This document shows positions 8,504-17,436 of a DNA stretch of 64,000 nucleotides, piece after piece. The first letter of the stretch is position 1. Every line of letters starts with the position of its first letter. The stretch is from the NCBI GenBank assembly GCA_022644775.1, contig JALCHN010000002.1, forward strand, positions 1-64,000, read 5' to 3'. Source of the DNA: Eggerthellaceae bacterium. Lineage in GTDB: Bacteria; Actinomycetota; Coriobacteriia; Coriobacteriales; Eggerthellaceae. Under the pieces are notes generated by a model, which saw nothing but the letters and a program-made list of their open reading frames with translations, had not been told where the DNA came from and did no database searches. Made by a program: the position numbers and the translations under genes.

Positions 8504-9031
8504 ATGCAGCCTGAAGCAAAGATTTCCATCGTCGGCGCCGTCGTGATCTTCATCTTGCAGATCGTCGTGGCCCCCAATATCGCCCTGTTCGGCATCGTCC
8601 CGAACCTGCTGCTCATCTACGCCATCGTCGTGGCCATGCTGCTGCCCACCAACTCGTCGTTGGTGCTCGCCTTCGTCTGCGGGCTCGCAAGCGACCTGCT
8701 CGGCTTCGGCCCCGTGGGCTCGCTCGCCTTCCTGCTCGTGGTGGCCGCCTTCGCCGCGTCCCGCCTCTACGCGGTTTTCGCCAACGGCCGCGTGGGCACG
8801 GCCCTGCTCACGATGATCGTATTCACCCTGGTGGTTAACCTGCTCTACGCCCTGTTCATCCTGGGCGCGTCGGCGGCGCTCAGCCCGCTCGACGCCTTCC
8901 TCTACCGGGCGCTTCCCTGTACGCTCTACGAATGCGTCCTCGGCTTGCTCATCTACCCGCTCATGTCCCACCTTCTGGTGGGCCGCGCTCCCACGATGGG
9001 CTCGGCAACGCCGTCTCTGCGGTTCCGCTAA
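8504..9031 (+). CDS. mreD: Rod-shape membrane protein MreD
   Basis: The 175-residue protein is almost entirely hydrophobic, with about five or six membrane helices, and has the size expected for MreD. Recognisable parts are the start (QPEAKISIVGAVVIFILQ), PNLLLIYAIVVAML and the acidic FVCGLASDLLGFGPVG loop typical of the family. It is an integral membrane partner of MreC and RodA in lateral wall synthesis. It sits between mreC and mrdA with gaps of 9 bases on each side, so it is almost certainly co-transcribed with them. Confidence 0.9.
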   Translation: MQPEAKISIVGAVVIFILQIVVAPNIALFGIVPNLLLIYAIVVAMLLPTNSSLVLAFVCGLASDLLGFGPVGSLAFLLVVAAFAASRLYAVFANGRVGTALLTMIVFTLVVNLLYALFILGASAALSPLDAFLYRALPCTLYECVLGLLIYPLMSHLLVGRAPTMGSATPSLRFR

Positions 9032-9040
9032 GGGGTCGAC

Positions 9041-11191
9041 ATGCTGCTCGCGATTCTCGCCGGCATAGCAGCGCTCGCGGTCGTTCTCGCGATCGTCTAT
9101 GCGCTCTACAGGCGATCGAAGAAGAAAACCGAAGACACCGTCCCCCATACCAAGGACTTAAAGCAGGTCGACACCTACGGCGTCGAGCCTCTGAAGCAGA
9201 AGACGAGTTTCGGCACTACGGGCACGACCGAAGTGCCCCAGCACACCACGAGCAGCGGCACGGCGGGGGAGATGCTCAACTCGCGTTTCGTCGCCATGGG
9301 CGTGCTCGCCGCCGCGATTTTCGGCACCCTCTCCGCCAAGCTGTGGAGCATGCAGATTCTGCAGGCCTCCGACTACCGCAAGCAGGCCGAAGCCAACCTC
9401 TACACGACCGTCTACACGCCGGCGCCCCGCGGGATCATCTACGACGCCAACGGCGTGCCGCTCGTGACCAACCGGTCCTCCTACACGGTGATCGCCGATT
9501 CGAGCGTGGCCGACGACCGCGACGTCTGCCTACGCCTATCCACGATTCTGGGCATTCCCTACCAGGTGGTTCGCCAGAACATCCAGGACTCCTCGACGGG
9601 CGCCCAGAACAACCGCGTGGTGGCCACCGACGTCTCGCTGCGCAACATCGCCTTCATCAGCGAGCACGCCGATGCGTTTTCGGGCATCTCGACCGAAATG
9701 CGCACCGCCCGCGCCTATCCCTACGGGGCCCTAGCCGCCCACGTCCTGGGCTATGCAAGCACGGCTTCGTCGAGCGACCTGCAGAATGCCGACGAGGGCC
9801 GCAACGTCCTTTCGGGCGACGTGGTGGGCAAGAGCGGCGTGGAATACACCTACGAGAATCTGCTCGCCGGCGACCACGGCACGCGCACCCTGCTCACCAA
9901 CGCGAGCGGCGTCGTGCAGCGCATCGTGTCGGAAACCAACCCCACGCGCGGCAACGACATCTACCTTACGATCAAGGCCCCCGTGCAGGAAGCCGCCGAC
10001 AAGGCCATGCGCTCGACGCTGGCGCCCAACGGCCAGCTGGGCGCGGGCAATGGGTCGGGCGCGGGGCTCGTGTGCCTCGACGCGACCAACGGCGAGATCA
10101 TCGCCCTGTCGAACTTCCCCAGCTACGCGCCGGGCAACTTCGTGGGCGGCATCTCCTCCGACGTGTGGAACTCTTTCAACAGCGAATCGTCGCACTATCC
10201 CCTCATGGACCGCGTGGTGCAGGGCACCTATCCCGCTGCGTCGACCTTTAAGGGCTTCACATCGTTCGCCGCCCTGCAGTGCGGGGTGGCCACGTCCTCT
10301 TCGACCTACTACTGCTCCGGCACGTGGACCGGCTTCGGCAGCTCGTACGCACAGAAGTGCTGGAACCATTCGGGCCACGGCACCTTGAACCTCGTGGGCG
10401 GCATCGCCCATTCCTGCGACGTCGTCTTCTACGAAATCGCCAAGGGCTTCTACGACCAGCGCGCCACGCTCGGCGAAACCGCTATGCAGGACTACGTGAA
10501 GGAATACGGCCTGGGCTCCAAGCTCGGCATCGACCTTTCGGGCGAAGCTGAAGGCCGCATTCCCACGCCCGAATGGAAGGCCGAATACTTCAAAGACGCG
10601 CCCGAAGAGGCCCAGTGGCTGCCGGGCGACATGACCAACATGGCCATCGGCCAGGGCTACGTGCTCGTCACGCCGCTGCAGATCGCCGCCGGCTACGCGG
10701 GCATCGCCACGGGCACGGTCTACCGGCCCCACGTGATGAAGGAAGTGCGTAACTCCCTGGGCGAAACGGTGCTCTCCTTCGAGCCCGAAGTCATCGCCAC
10801 GCCCACCCAGTCGGAAGCCAACGCCAAGCTCGTGCGCGAGGGCCTCAAAGAGGTCATGACCGTCAACAACTACGACGACCGCTTCTTCAGCGGCCTGAAC
10901 TACACGGTGGCGGGCAAGACCGGCACGGCCCAGGTGTCGGGCAAGAAGGACTACAGCTGGTTCGTGTGCTACGCGCCGGCCGACAACCCCAAGTACGTGT
11001 GCGCCTGCCTCACCGAAGAGGGCGTCTCTTCCACGGTGTGCAGTATGCCCATGTGCGCCACGGTCATCCAGGCGGCCATGAGCCTCGACGCCGGCAACAT
11101 CGACTCCACGTCGGTCGAGTACATCGACGGGTCCTACACCACGGTGGCGAGCAGCAGCTCCTCATCGACGTCCACGGCTCGGGAGGACTAA
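9041..11191 (+). CDS. mrdA: Penicillin-binding protein 2 (elongasome transpeptidase)
   Basis: The 716-residue class B PBP has a membrane anchor at about 86-105, a dimerisation domain (about 125-300) and a transpeptidase domain with PAASTFKGF (SxxK), HSCDVVFYE (SxD, as usual in PBP2) and AGKTGTAQV (KTG). It crosslinks peptidoglycan together with RodA. Two oddities: an additional hydrophobic helix at residues 1-23 followed by a basic patch and a 60-residue polar linker before the usual anchor, and a C-terminal Ser/Thr run ending in TARED. The ATG at 9041 is well spaced from AAGGGG. Its stop overlaps the rodA start by one base. Confidence 0.93.
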   Translation: MLLAILAGIAALAVVLAIVYALYRRSKKKTEDTVPHTKDLKQVDTYGVEPLKQKTSFGTTGTTEVPQHTTSSGTAGEMLNSRFVAMGVLAAAIFGTLSAKLWSMQILQASDYRKQAEANLYTTVYTPAPRGIIYDANGVPLVTNRSSYTVIADSSVADDRDVCLRLSTILGIPYQVVRQNIQDSSTGAQNNRVVATDVSLRNIAFISEHADAFSGISTEMRTARAYPYGALAAHVLGYASTASSSDLQNADEGRNVLSGDVVGKSGVEYTYENLLAGDHGTRTLLTNASGVVQRIVSETNPTRGNDIYLTIKAPVQEAADKAMRSTLAPNGQLGAGNGSGAGLVCLDATNGEIIALSNFPSYAPGNFVGGISSDVWNSFNSESSHYPLMDRVVQGTYPAASTFKGFTSFAALQCGVATSSSTYYCSGTWTGFGSSYAQKCWNHSGHGTLNLVGGIAHSCDVVFYEIAKGFYDQRATLGETAMQDYVKEYGLGSKLGIDLSGEAEGRIPTPEWKAEYFKDAPEEAQWLPGDMTNMAIGQGYVLVTPLQIAAGYAGIATGTVYRPHVMKEVRNSLGETVLSFEPEVIATPTQSEANAKLVREGLKEVMTVNNYDDRFFSGLNYTVAGKTGTAQVSGKKDYSWFVCYAPADNPKYVCACLTEEGVSSTVCSMPMCATVIQAAMSLDAGNIDSTSVEYIDGSYTTVASSSSSSTSTARED

Positions 11192-12393
11192 TGAGCACGA
11201 TGAACTATCCCCAGCGTATGCGCCAGGTGACATCGGTCAAGCATCCCGACGCGCGCTTGGTCGCCGCCACGGCGCCGCGCCGGTTCAAGTACCTCAACAT
11301 CCCCTTCCTGCTCGTGGTCATCGCGCTCGTGGCCTACGGCCTGTTCATTGTCTATTCGGCCACCGTGAACAACGACACCTATAACTTCTCCCGCCAGGCT
11401 GCGGGCGTTCTGGTGGGCGCCGTGCTCATGTTCCTGCTCTTCCGCTATGACTACCATCAGCTGTCCCACTACATGGTCTTCTTCCTGATCGTGAACGTGG
11501 TGCTCATCCTCATGCCCCACGTGCCGGGCATCGGCGCCACGGCGAAGGGCGCCACGTCCTGGGTCAACATCGGGCCGGTGAACTTCCAGCCCGGCGAGTT
11601 CGCCAAGGTCACTGTGATCCTGCTCGACGCCTGCGTGATCAGCAAGTACGGCGGCAAGCTCACCAATCCCGTCGACTTCCTTAAGGCCCTGGGCATCATG
11701 ATCGTGCCCTTCGTCTGCATCATGACCCAGCCCGACCTGGGCACGGGCCTCGTCTACCTCTTCATCGCCGCGGTGGCCCTGGTGGTGGGCGGCGCCGACG
11801 TGAAGTTTCTGCTCATAACCCTCGCCGTGCTCGTTGCGGGCGTGGCGGCGGTCCTCATTCTCGACCCCATCCTCGACAACATGGCCGGCCACGACGTCCT
11901 GCTGAAGGACTACCAGAAGTCCCGCCTGCTCGTGTTCTTGGACAACAACTACGATCCCACCGGCGACGGCTACAACCTCAAGCAGGCCAAGATCGCCATC
12001 GGCTCGGGCGGCTTTCTGGGCAAGGGCTACATGAATGCCACGCAGAGCGCCCTAGGCTACCTGCCCGAATCGCCGACCGACTTCATTTTCTGCGTGCTCG
12101 CTGAAGAGTTCGGCTTCGTGGGGTCCCTCGCGCTCATCGCCCTCTACGCCCTGCTCGTGTACCTGTGCTACCGTATCGCCTATGGGGCGAAGGACCTCTT
12201 CGGTACCCTGATCGTCATGTGCATCACCGGCATGTGGCTCTTCCAGGTGCTCGAAAACATTGGCATGTGCTGCGGCCTCATGCCCATCACCGGCATTCCG
12301 CTGCCGTTCATGAGCTACGGCACGTCGTTTATGGTGGTGAATTTCACCCTGCTCGGTTTGATCGGTTCGGTGTGGGCGCACAGCGGCCGATAG
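11191..12393 (+). CDS. rodA: SEDS glycosyltransferase RodA
   Basis: The 400-residue SEDS protein has about ten membrane helices. Family landmarks are LFIVYSATVNN, GATSWVNIGPVNFQPGEFAKV, QPDLGTGLVY, KIAIGSGGFLGKGYMNATQS, LPESPTDFIFCVLAEEFGFVG and PLPFMSYGTS. It polymerises lipid II glycan strands and works with PBP2. The ATG at 11191 overlaps the mrdA stop (TAATG) and has GGGAGGA directly upstream; a longer reading would run back inside mrdA. Confidence 0.95.
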   Translation: MSTMNYPQRMRQVTSVKHPDARLVAATAPRRFKYLNIPFLLVVIALVAYGLFIVYSATVNNDTYNFSRQAAGVLVGAVLMFLLFRYDYHQLSHYMVFFLIVNVVLILMPHVPGIGATAKGATSWVNIGPVNFQPGEFAKVTVILLDACVISKYGGKLTNPVDFLKALGIMIVPFVCIMTQPDLGTGLVYLFIAAVALVVGGADVKFLLITLAVLVAGVAAVLILDPILDNMAGHDVLLKDYQKSRLLVFLDNNYDPTGDGYNLKQAKIAIGSGGFLGKGYMNATQSALGYLPESPTDFIFCVLAEEFGFVGSLALIALYALLVYLCYRIAYGAKDLFGTLIVMCITGMWLFQVLENIGMCCGLMPITGIPLPFMSYGTSFMVVNFTLLGLIGSVWAHSGR

Positions 12394-12406
12394 GAAGGAT
12401 GCGCGC

Positions 12407-13792
12407 ATGAATGCTCCCATTGACGTGAAGGAAGCCGTCAAGACCATCGTCGACGTCGAAGCGGCCCGCAACATGCCGGTGCACGTGATCGTGATGGTCG
12501 ACCCTTCGGCCCCCGAAGACGTAGCGGGCGTCGTGCGCGCCGCGTTCGCGACGACGGCTCCCAACGGTTGGGTGGAATACCGCGACTGGAGCGTGGAATC
12601 TACCAAGACCCCGGCGGGCGCCGATCTGGGCGTGCTCGTTGCGGGCCTCGACCCCGAAACGGGAGCTATCGCCGCCGGCCTGCGCGCGGCGGGTGTGCCG
12701 GTCCTCACCGTGACGAGCATGCCCCAGCTTGTCTGCGGCATCGCCGCCGACCAGGGATGCGAGCTCATCGAGGAAGACGTGGTGGCGCCCAAGCCCTACG
12801 TCGATGGAGCAAAGGCGCCCGCCGACGACCCCTTCAACATCGAGCCCTATCCGCTCACGATCGACCGCACGCGCACCTTGGTCGACGCAATCGGCACCTG
12901 GATTGCGGTGACCTTCGCGGCCAAGGGGCTCGCCTTCGCGATTGCCTTCGACTTCGTGCCCCGTCCCTATGCGATCGAATGCATCAACGCGACCTCCCTG
13001 CAGAACGCCGGCATCGGCGCGGTGTTCTTCATTCCCGGCGCCGATCTGCCCCTCATGACGATGAACCAGGCCAAGATGGTCCTGCAGATCGCGGGCGCCT
13101 ACGGGGTCGAGATGGGCGCTTCGAATTGGAAGGAGCTCGCGGCCGTCGTCGCGGGCGGCTTCGCCTGCCGCAGCGTGGCGCGCGAACTGGCTCCGCTCGT
13201 TCCGGGTGCCGGCTGGCTCGTGAAAGCCGGCGTGGGCGCGGCGGGCACCCAGGCCATCGGCCGCGCGGCGCTCGCGTACCTGAGCGGCACGCCCGACGGC
13301 CGTCCGGCAGACGACCGCTTTGCGGCGCCCGAGCCGGTTTCCCAGGCGGTGCACGACTTCCAGGTGGGCGTTATGCCCTACGTGAGCGCCGCGGGCGCCG
13401 TGGCGTCTGCGGTGGGCTTCACCGCCGCAGAAGCCGCCAAGAACGTTATTGCTACCGTGGCTCCCGCCGTCGACGCCGTCGCCGACGCGGCCCGCCCCAT
13501 CGTGTCCGAAGCCTGCAATTACCTGGCGCCCGTCGCCGAGGGCACCGCCTCCTTCGCGGCGACCCAAGCGGCCGCCTGCGCCCGTCAGGTGCGCGCCGCG
13601 GCGGAACCCGTGGCCCAGGACGTCGCCCGCACGGCGGGTCCCCGCGTCGAGCGCGCCTTCCCGCATGTCGTCGCCGCCGCCCGCAAGGCCGCGCCCCAGG
13701 TGGGTTCTGCCGTGGCCCAGGCCAAGGACAAGGCGCCCGCCCTCGTCGCCAAGGTTCGCACGGCCGCATCCACCGTTCGAAAGGGGAATTAA
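12407..13792 (+). CDS. DUF697-like membrane-associated protein with alanine-rich helical tail
   Basis: The 461-residue protein has three parts. Residues 1-140 form a Rossmann-like domain with alternating hydrophobic strands (VHVIVMVDPS, LGVLVAGLD, PVLTVTSMPQL), similar in layout to a GTPase core but without P-loop or NKxD motifs. Residues 145-305 resemble DUF697: a hydrophobic segment, IPGADLPLMTMNQAKMVLQIA and LAPLVPGAGWLVKAGVGAA. Residues 320-461 are alanine-rich, amphipathic and lysine-ended, like an apolipoprotein or LEA helix. It starts 13 bases after rodA and ends 3 bases before the next gene. Function is unknown; membrane remodelling or elongasome attachment would fit. Confidence 0.65.
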   Translation: MNAPIDVKEAVKTIVDVEAARNMPVHVIVMVDPSAPEDVAGVVRAAFATTAPNGWVEYRDWSVESTKTPAGADLGVLVAGLDPETGAIAAGLRAAGVPVLTVTSMPQLVCGIAADQGCELIEEDVVAPKPYVDGAKAPADDPFNIEPYPLTIDRTRTLVDAIGTWIAVTFAAKGLAFAIAFDFVPRPYAIECINATSLQNAGIGAVFFIPGADLPLMTMNQAKMVLQIAGAYGVEMGASNWKELAAVVAGGFACRSVARELAPLVPGAGWLVKAGVGAAGTQAIGRAALAYLSGTPDGRPADDRFAAPEPVSQAVHDFQVGVMPYVSAAGAVASAVGFTAAEAAKNVIATVAPAVDAVADAARPIVSEACNYLAPVAEGTASFAATQAAACARQVRAAAEPVAQDVARTAGPRVERAFPHVVAAARKAAPQVGSAVAQAKDKAPALVAKVRTAASTVRKGN

Positions 13793-13795
13793 CGC

Positions 13796-15688
13796 ATGCC
13801 GCAGCCCACCACTGACCTCTGGCCGAGGTTGCGCGATCTTCTGCCTCTTGCCGAGCGTCCTGTACGCTACTTGAACCACGAGTTCGGCAGCGTTTACCGC
13901 ACCCCGGAAGACGACCCTGCCGACACCTCGTTCGTGATGGTCTATCCCGACACCTACGAGTTGGGCCAGGCCAACCAGGCCATTCGCATCCTTGTGAATT
14001 GCGTGAACGCCCAGCCGGGCATGTACGCCGAGCGCGCCTACCTGCCCGCGGCCGAATTCGCCGACCAGATGCGGGAGGCGGGCTTGCCCCTGTTCTCGCT
14101 CGAATCGTGCGCGCCCCTGCGCGAATTCGACGCGATCGGCATCACGCTGCCCCACGAGCTCGCGGCCACCAACGTCCTCGAAGTGCTCGACCTGGCCGGC
14201 CTCGCCCTGCGCGCCGAAGACCGGGCCGAAGCCGATCCGATCGTGCTCGGCGGAGGCCCCTGCGCCTTCAACCCGGAACCCTATTCTGCGTTCTTCGACG
14301 CGATCTGCATCGGGGAAGGGGAGGAGGCCATGCCCGAAATGGTGGCCTGCATCGGCGCCGGACGGGCGGCGGGGAAGACCCGGCAGGAGATTCTCGAGGA
14401 TCTGGCCGACATCCCCGGCACCTACGTGCCCGGCTTCTACCGCGTCCTTCCCGACGAGGAAGCCGCCGCCTGGGGCTACCGCGTGAAGCCCGTGAACGGC
14501 CACGCCCTGCCTGAAATCCAGAAACGGGTTTTCGAAGGCTTCGCCCAGTCGCCTGCCTGGGAGCCCTGCATCGTGCCCTTCGCCGATTTGGTGCACGACC
14601 GCCTTTCGGTAGAGATCCTGCGCGGCTGCACGCGCGGCTGCCGCTTCTGCCAGGCGGGCATGATGTACCGTCCCGTGCGCGAGCGCTCGGCCGACAACAT
14701 CGTCGAAGGCGCGCTCGATGGCCTCAAGCAGACCGGCTACGACGAGGTGAGCCTCACGAGCCTTTCGACGACCGACCATTCGCAGATCAAAGAGATTCTC
14801 GAGCGCATGAACGCGGCAGTGGCCGGCAAGGGCATACAGGTCTCCATTCCCAGCCAACGTCTCGACTCCTTCGGCGTCGACATGTCGGCCTTGGTCGCAG
14901 GCGAGAAGCGCGGCGGCCTTACGTTCGCTCCCGAAGCCGGCACCCAGCGCCTGCGCGACGTCATCAACAAGAACGTTACAGAAGAGGACGTCTTCTCGTC
15001 GATCACCGCGGCTTTCCGCGAAGGCTGGCGCCGCTGCAAGCTCTACTTCATGATCGGCCTGCCTACCGAAACCGACGACGACATCCGCGGCATCGCGAGC
15101 CTGGTGACCCGCGTCTACGAAGCGGCCCGCGAGGTCACGCCGCCCGATCAGCGCGGCCGCGTGCGCGTGAGCGTGTCGTTGAGTCTCTTCGTGCCCAAAG
15201 CGGGCACGCCCTTCCAGTGGGACGGGCAGATCGCTCCCGAAGAGGCCCTGCGCCGCGTGAACCTACTGCGCCATTCGATCAAGTTCCGCGCGATCGACGT
15301 CAACTGGCACGACCCGGCCACGAGCTTCGTGGAAGCCGTGATGAGCCGGGGCGGCCGCGAATGCTGCGACGTGATCGAGGGCGCGTTCAAGCGGGGCGCC
15401 CGCATGGACGCCTGGACCGAGCACTTCAGGCCCGAAGCCTGGCGCGCGGCGGCCGAAGAGGCGGGCGTCGACGCCGAGGCCCTGGCCCAGCGCACCTTCG
15501 ACCTCGCCGAAGTCCTGCCCTGGCAACATATCTCGAGCGGTGTGCACCTGTCCTACCTGCGTTTGGAGCACAAGCGCGCCTTCAAGGAGCAGACCACGCC
15601 CGACTGCAGCTTCGGCACGTGCACGGGCTGCGGGCTCTGCCCCGACTACGGCATCGACGTCGAGACCCAGGAGGTGCGCGTTGGCTAA
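13796..15688 (+). CDS. TIGR03960-family radical SAM protein
   Basis: The 630-residue protein has an N-terminal B12-binding-like Rossmann region (VYPDTYELGQANQAI, then EYDAIGITLPHE-type strands and VLGGGPCAFNPEP), a radical SAM core with GCTRGCRFCQ holding the three 4Fe-4S cysteines (around residue 276), SLTSLSTTDHSQI, FAPEAGTQRLR, and a C-terminal Cys-rich end with FGTCTGCGLC. The reaction of this family is not established. It is nearly always followed by a DUF2344 gene, as here, with an 8-base overlap. The two are commonly placed near ribosome or tRNA functions. Confidence 0.85.
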   Translation: MPQPTTDLWPRLRDLLPLAERPVRYLNHEFGSVYRTPEDDPADTSFVMVYPDTYELGQANQAIRILVNCVNAQPGMYAERAYLPAAEFADQMREAGLPLFSLESCAPLREFDAIGITLPHELAATNVLEVLDLAGLALRAEDRAEADPIVLGGGPCAFNPEPYSAFFDAICIGEGEEAMPEMVACIGAGRAAGKTRQEILEDLADIPGTYVPGFYRVLPDEEAAAWGYRVKPVNGHALPEIQKRVFEGFAQSPAWEPCIVPFADLVHDRLSVEILRGCTRGCRFCQAGMMYRPVRERSADNIVEGALDGLKQTGYDEVSLTSLSTTDHSQIKEILERMNAAVAGKGIQVSIPSQRLDSFGVDMSALVAGEKRGGLTFAPEAGTQRLRDVINKNVTEEDVFSSITAAFREGWRRCKLYFMIGLPTETDDDIRGIASLVTRVYEAAREVTPPDQRGRVRVSVSLSLFVPKAGTPFQWDGQIAPEEALRRVNLLRHSIKFRAIDVNWHDPATSFVEAVMSRGGRECCDVIEGAFKRGARMDAWTEHFRPEAWRAAAEEAGVDAEALAQRTFDLAEVLPWQHISSGVHLSYLRLEHKRAFKEQTTPDCSFGTCTGCGLCPDYGIDVETQEVRVG

Positions 15689-16346
15689 GCGAACCATGCC
15701 TGTGCCCGCCGTGCGCTACGAGCGCGACGCAAACGGGGGAGAGCTCCTCTACCGCCTGCGCTTCCGCTACTGCGAGAAGGGGCGTCTCGCCATGCTCTCG
15801 CATCTGGAAGTGGCCCACTACCTCGAGCGGGTCGTGCGCCGGGCCGAGCTGCCCTTCGCGATTACGAACGGCTTCTCGCCCCACATGCGCATCTCGTTCG
15901 GCGGGGCCCTGCCGGTGGGCGTGGGCGGCACCTGCGAGATCTTCGACCTGCTGCTCTACCGCGACGTTTCGCCCGAAGAGGCGCTTGGGGCCGTGCGGGC
16001 GGCATCGGTGCCCGACCTTCTGCCCTACGCCTGCGAGCGCATCGACCGCCGGGCCAAGGCGGCGAGCGTTGCCTATCCCAAGAGTACCTACGAAGTGGTC
16101 TTCGACCGCCCGGTGGCATCGCTTGCCGTGCCCGAAGCGGTCGAGGTGGTTCGCAAGAAGAAGACGCGCGTGCTCGCGCCGGCCGACTTCCTCATAGAGC
16201 CGCCTGCCTTCGCGGGCGACACGATGACCCTCAAGCTCGTATCGAAGGACACGGGCAGCCTGCGCCCCGATGTGCTCGTGCGCGCGATGACGGCCGGCAC
16301 CGACGTGAAGGTCGCCTCGATCACGCGCACGGCTTTGGCCGAATAA
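15681..16346 (+). CDS. TIGR03936 / DUF2344 family protein
   Basis: The 221-residue protein carries the DUF2344 signature: YRLRFRYCEKGRLAMLSHLEV-like start, FAITNGFSPHMRISFGGALPVGVGG, and a C-terminal half with LRPDVLVRAM. It is the partner of the preceding radical SAM protein and is fused to it in some bacteria; function is unestablished. I choose the TTG at 15681 because GGAGG ends 6 bases before it, and it overlaps the upstream stop. An ATG at 15696 is possible but has no ribosome binding site. Confidence 0.82.
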   Translation: MAKRTMPVPAVRYERDANGGELLYRLRFRYCEKGRLAMLSHLEVAHYLERVVRRAELPFAITNGFSPHMRISFGGALPVGVGGTCEIFDLLLYRDVSPEEALGAVRAASVPDLLPYACERIDRRAKAASVAYPKSTYEVVFDRPVASLAVPEAVEVVRKKKTRVLAPADFLIEPPAFAGDTMTLKLVSKDTGSLRPDVLVRAMTAGTDVKVASITRTALAE

Positions 16347-16353
16347 CCCCTTT

Positions 16354-16376
16354 GCGCCGGCTGCCCGTGCCGGCGC
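16354..16376 (+). terminator. Hairpin between the DUF2344 gene and murB
   Basis: A perfect 8-bp GC stem (GCGCCGGC/GCCGGCGC) with a 7-base loop is followed by TCGTTTC. The weak U-run suggests partial termination or transcript stabilisation. Confidence 0.5.
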
Positions 16377-16395
16377 TCGTTTCATTGGAGGACAC

Positions 16396-17313
16396 ATGCT
16401 TGCACCGAACGTCACAAGCGCGCTGAAGGAGGCTCTGGGCCCCGACGCGGTCTTCGAGCGCGAGCCCATGAGCGCCCACACCACCTTCAAGATCGGCGGT
16501 CCGGCCGACGTGCTCGTGCGCCCGTCGTCGGTTGCGCAGGTGCAGGCCGTCGTGCGCATCTGCCGCGAGACCGCAGCCAAGCTGTGGGTCATCGGCTGCG
16601 GAAGCGACCTGCTCGTGGCCGACGCGGGCCTTGCGGGCGTCGTGATGGAATGCGGCGAGCGCCTCGCCCGCATTACCGTGGAGGGCACGCGCCTCACCGC
16701 CCAGGCGGGCGCGACCAACGCCGCCGTCTCCGAAGCCGCCTGCGCTCACGGCCTTTCCGGCTACGAGTTCGCCTGCGGCATCCCCGGCACCGTGGGCGGC
16801 GCCGCCATCATGAACGCGGGTGCCTACGAGGGCGCCTTCGCCGATGTGGCGCGCGAGCTTACCTGCGTCGACGGCGACGGCAACCTCGTGCACGTGTCCC
16901 ACGACGAGGCCGATTGGGGCTACCGCCACAGCATGATGAGCGACCGGGGGCTCATCGTCGTCGAAGCCACACTCGAGCTTGCGCCGGCGCCCCAGGCCGC
17001 CATTCGCGCCAAAATCGACGATCTCACGGCCCGTCGCGAAGCCAAGCAGCCCCTCGACATGCCGAGCGCCGGCAGCACCTTCAAGCGTCCCGAAGGCTAT
17101 TTCGCCGGCAAGCTCATTCAGGATGCGGGTCTGCGCGGCTACCGGGTGGGCGGCGCCCAGGTGTCCGAAAAGCACACGGGCTTCGTCGTGAACGCAGGCG
17201 GGGCCACGGCCGCCGACGTCCGCCAGCTCATCTGCGACGTGCAGGACCGGGTGCGCGCCACCCAGGGCGTCGACCTTCATCCCGAAGTGCGCATGTGGGG
17301 GTTCGAGGCGTAG
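16396..17313 (+). CDS. murB: UDP-N-acetylenolpyruvoylglucosamine reductase MurB
   Basis: The 305-residue FAD enzyme reduces UDP-GlcNAc-enolpyruvate to UDP-MurNAc in the cytoplasm. Visible motifs are HTTFKIGGPADVLV near the start, WVIGCGSDLLVAD, CGIPGTVGGAAIMNAGAYEG (FAD binding), YRHSMM, and SAGSTFKRPEGYFAGKLIQ with the catalytic Ser, ending in VSEKHTGFVVN and HPEVRMWG. This is the MurB form with the Y-loop, RHS and full C-terminal domain. GGAGG precedes the ATG. Confidence 0.95.
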   Translation: MLAPNVTSALKEALGPDAVFEREPMSAHTTFKIGGPADVLVRPSSVAQVQAVVRICRETAAKLWVIGCGSDLLVADAGLAGVVMECGERLARITVEGTRLTAQAGATNAAVSEAACAHGLSGYEFACGIPGTVGGAAIMNAGAYEGAFADVARELTCVDGDGNLVHVSHDEADWGYRHSMMSDRGLIVVEATLELAPAPQAAIRAKIDDLTARREAKQPLDMPSAGSTFKRPEGYFAGKLIQDAGLRGYRVGGAQVSEKHTGFVVNAGGATAADVRQLICDVQDRVRATQGVDLHPEVRMWGFEA

Positions 17314-17436
17314 GGGTTCTGCGAATTCCGCGCGCAGCTCCCGTCAACCGTTTATGAAGGCACGGTATCGAAACGGTGGCAGGCCTTCCAGAGGCGCTAC
17401 GCTAGGCATCCGTGAGAGACAAGGAGCGTGCGTAAC

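Noticed and set aside
12344-14857. An 837-codon minus-strand frame under the DUF697 and radical SAM genes
   Set aside because: It is a mirror frame of strong plus-strand genes with proper starts and motifs.
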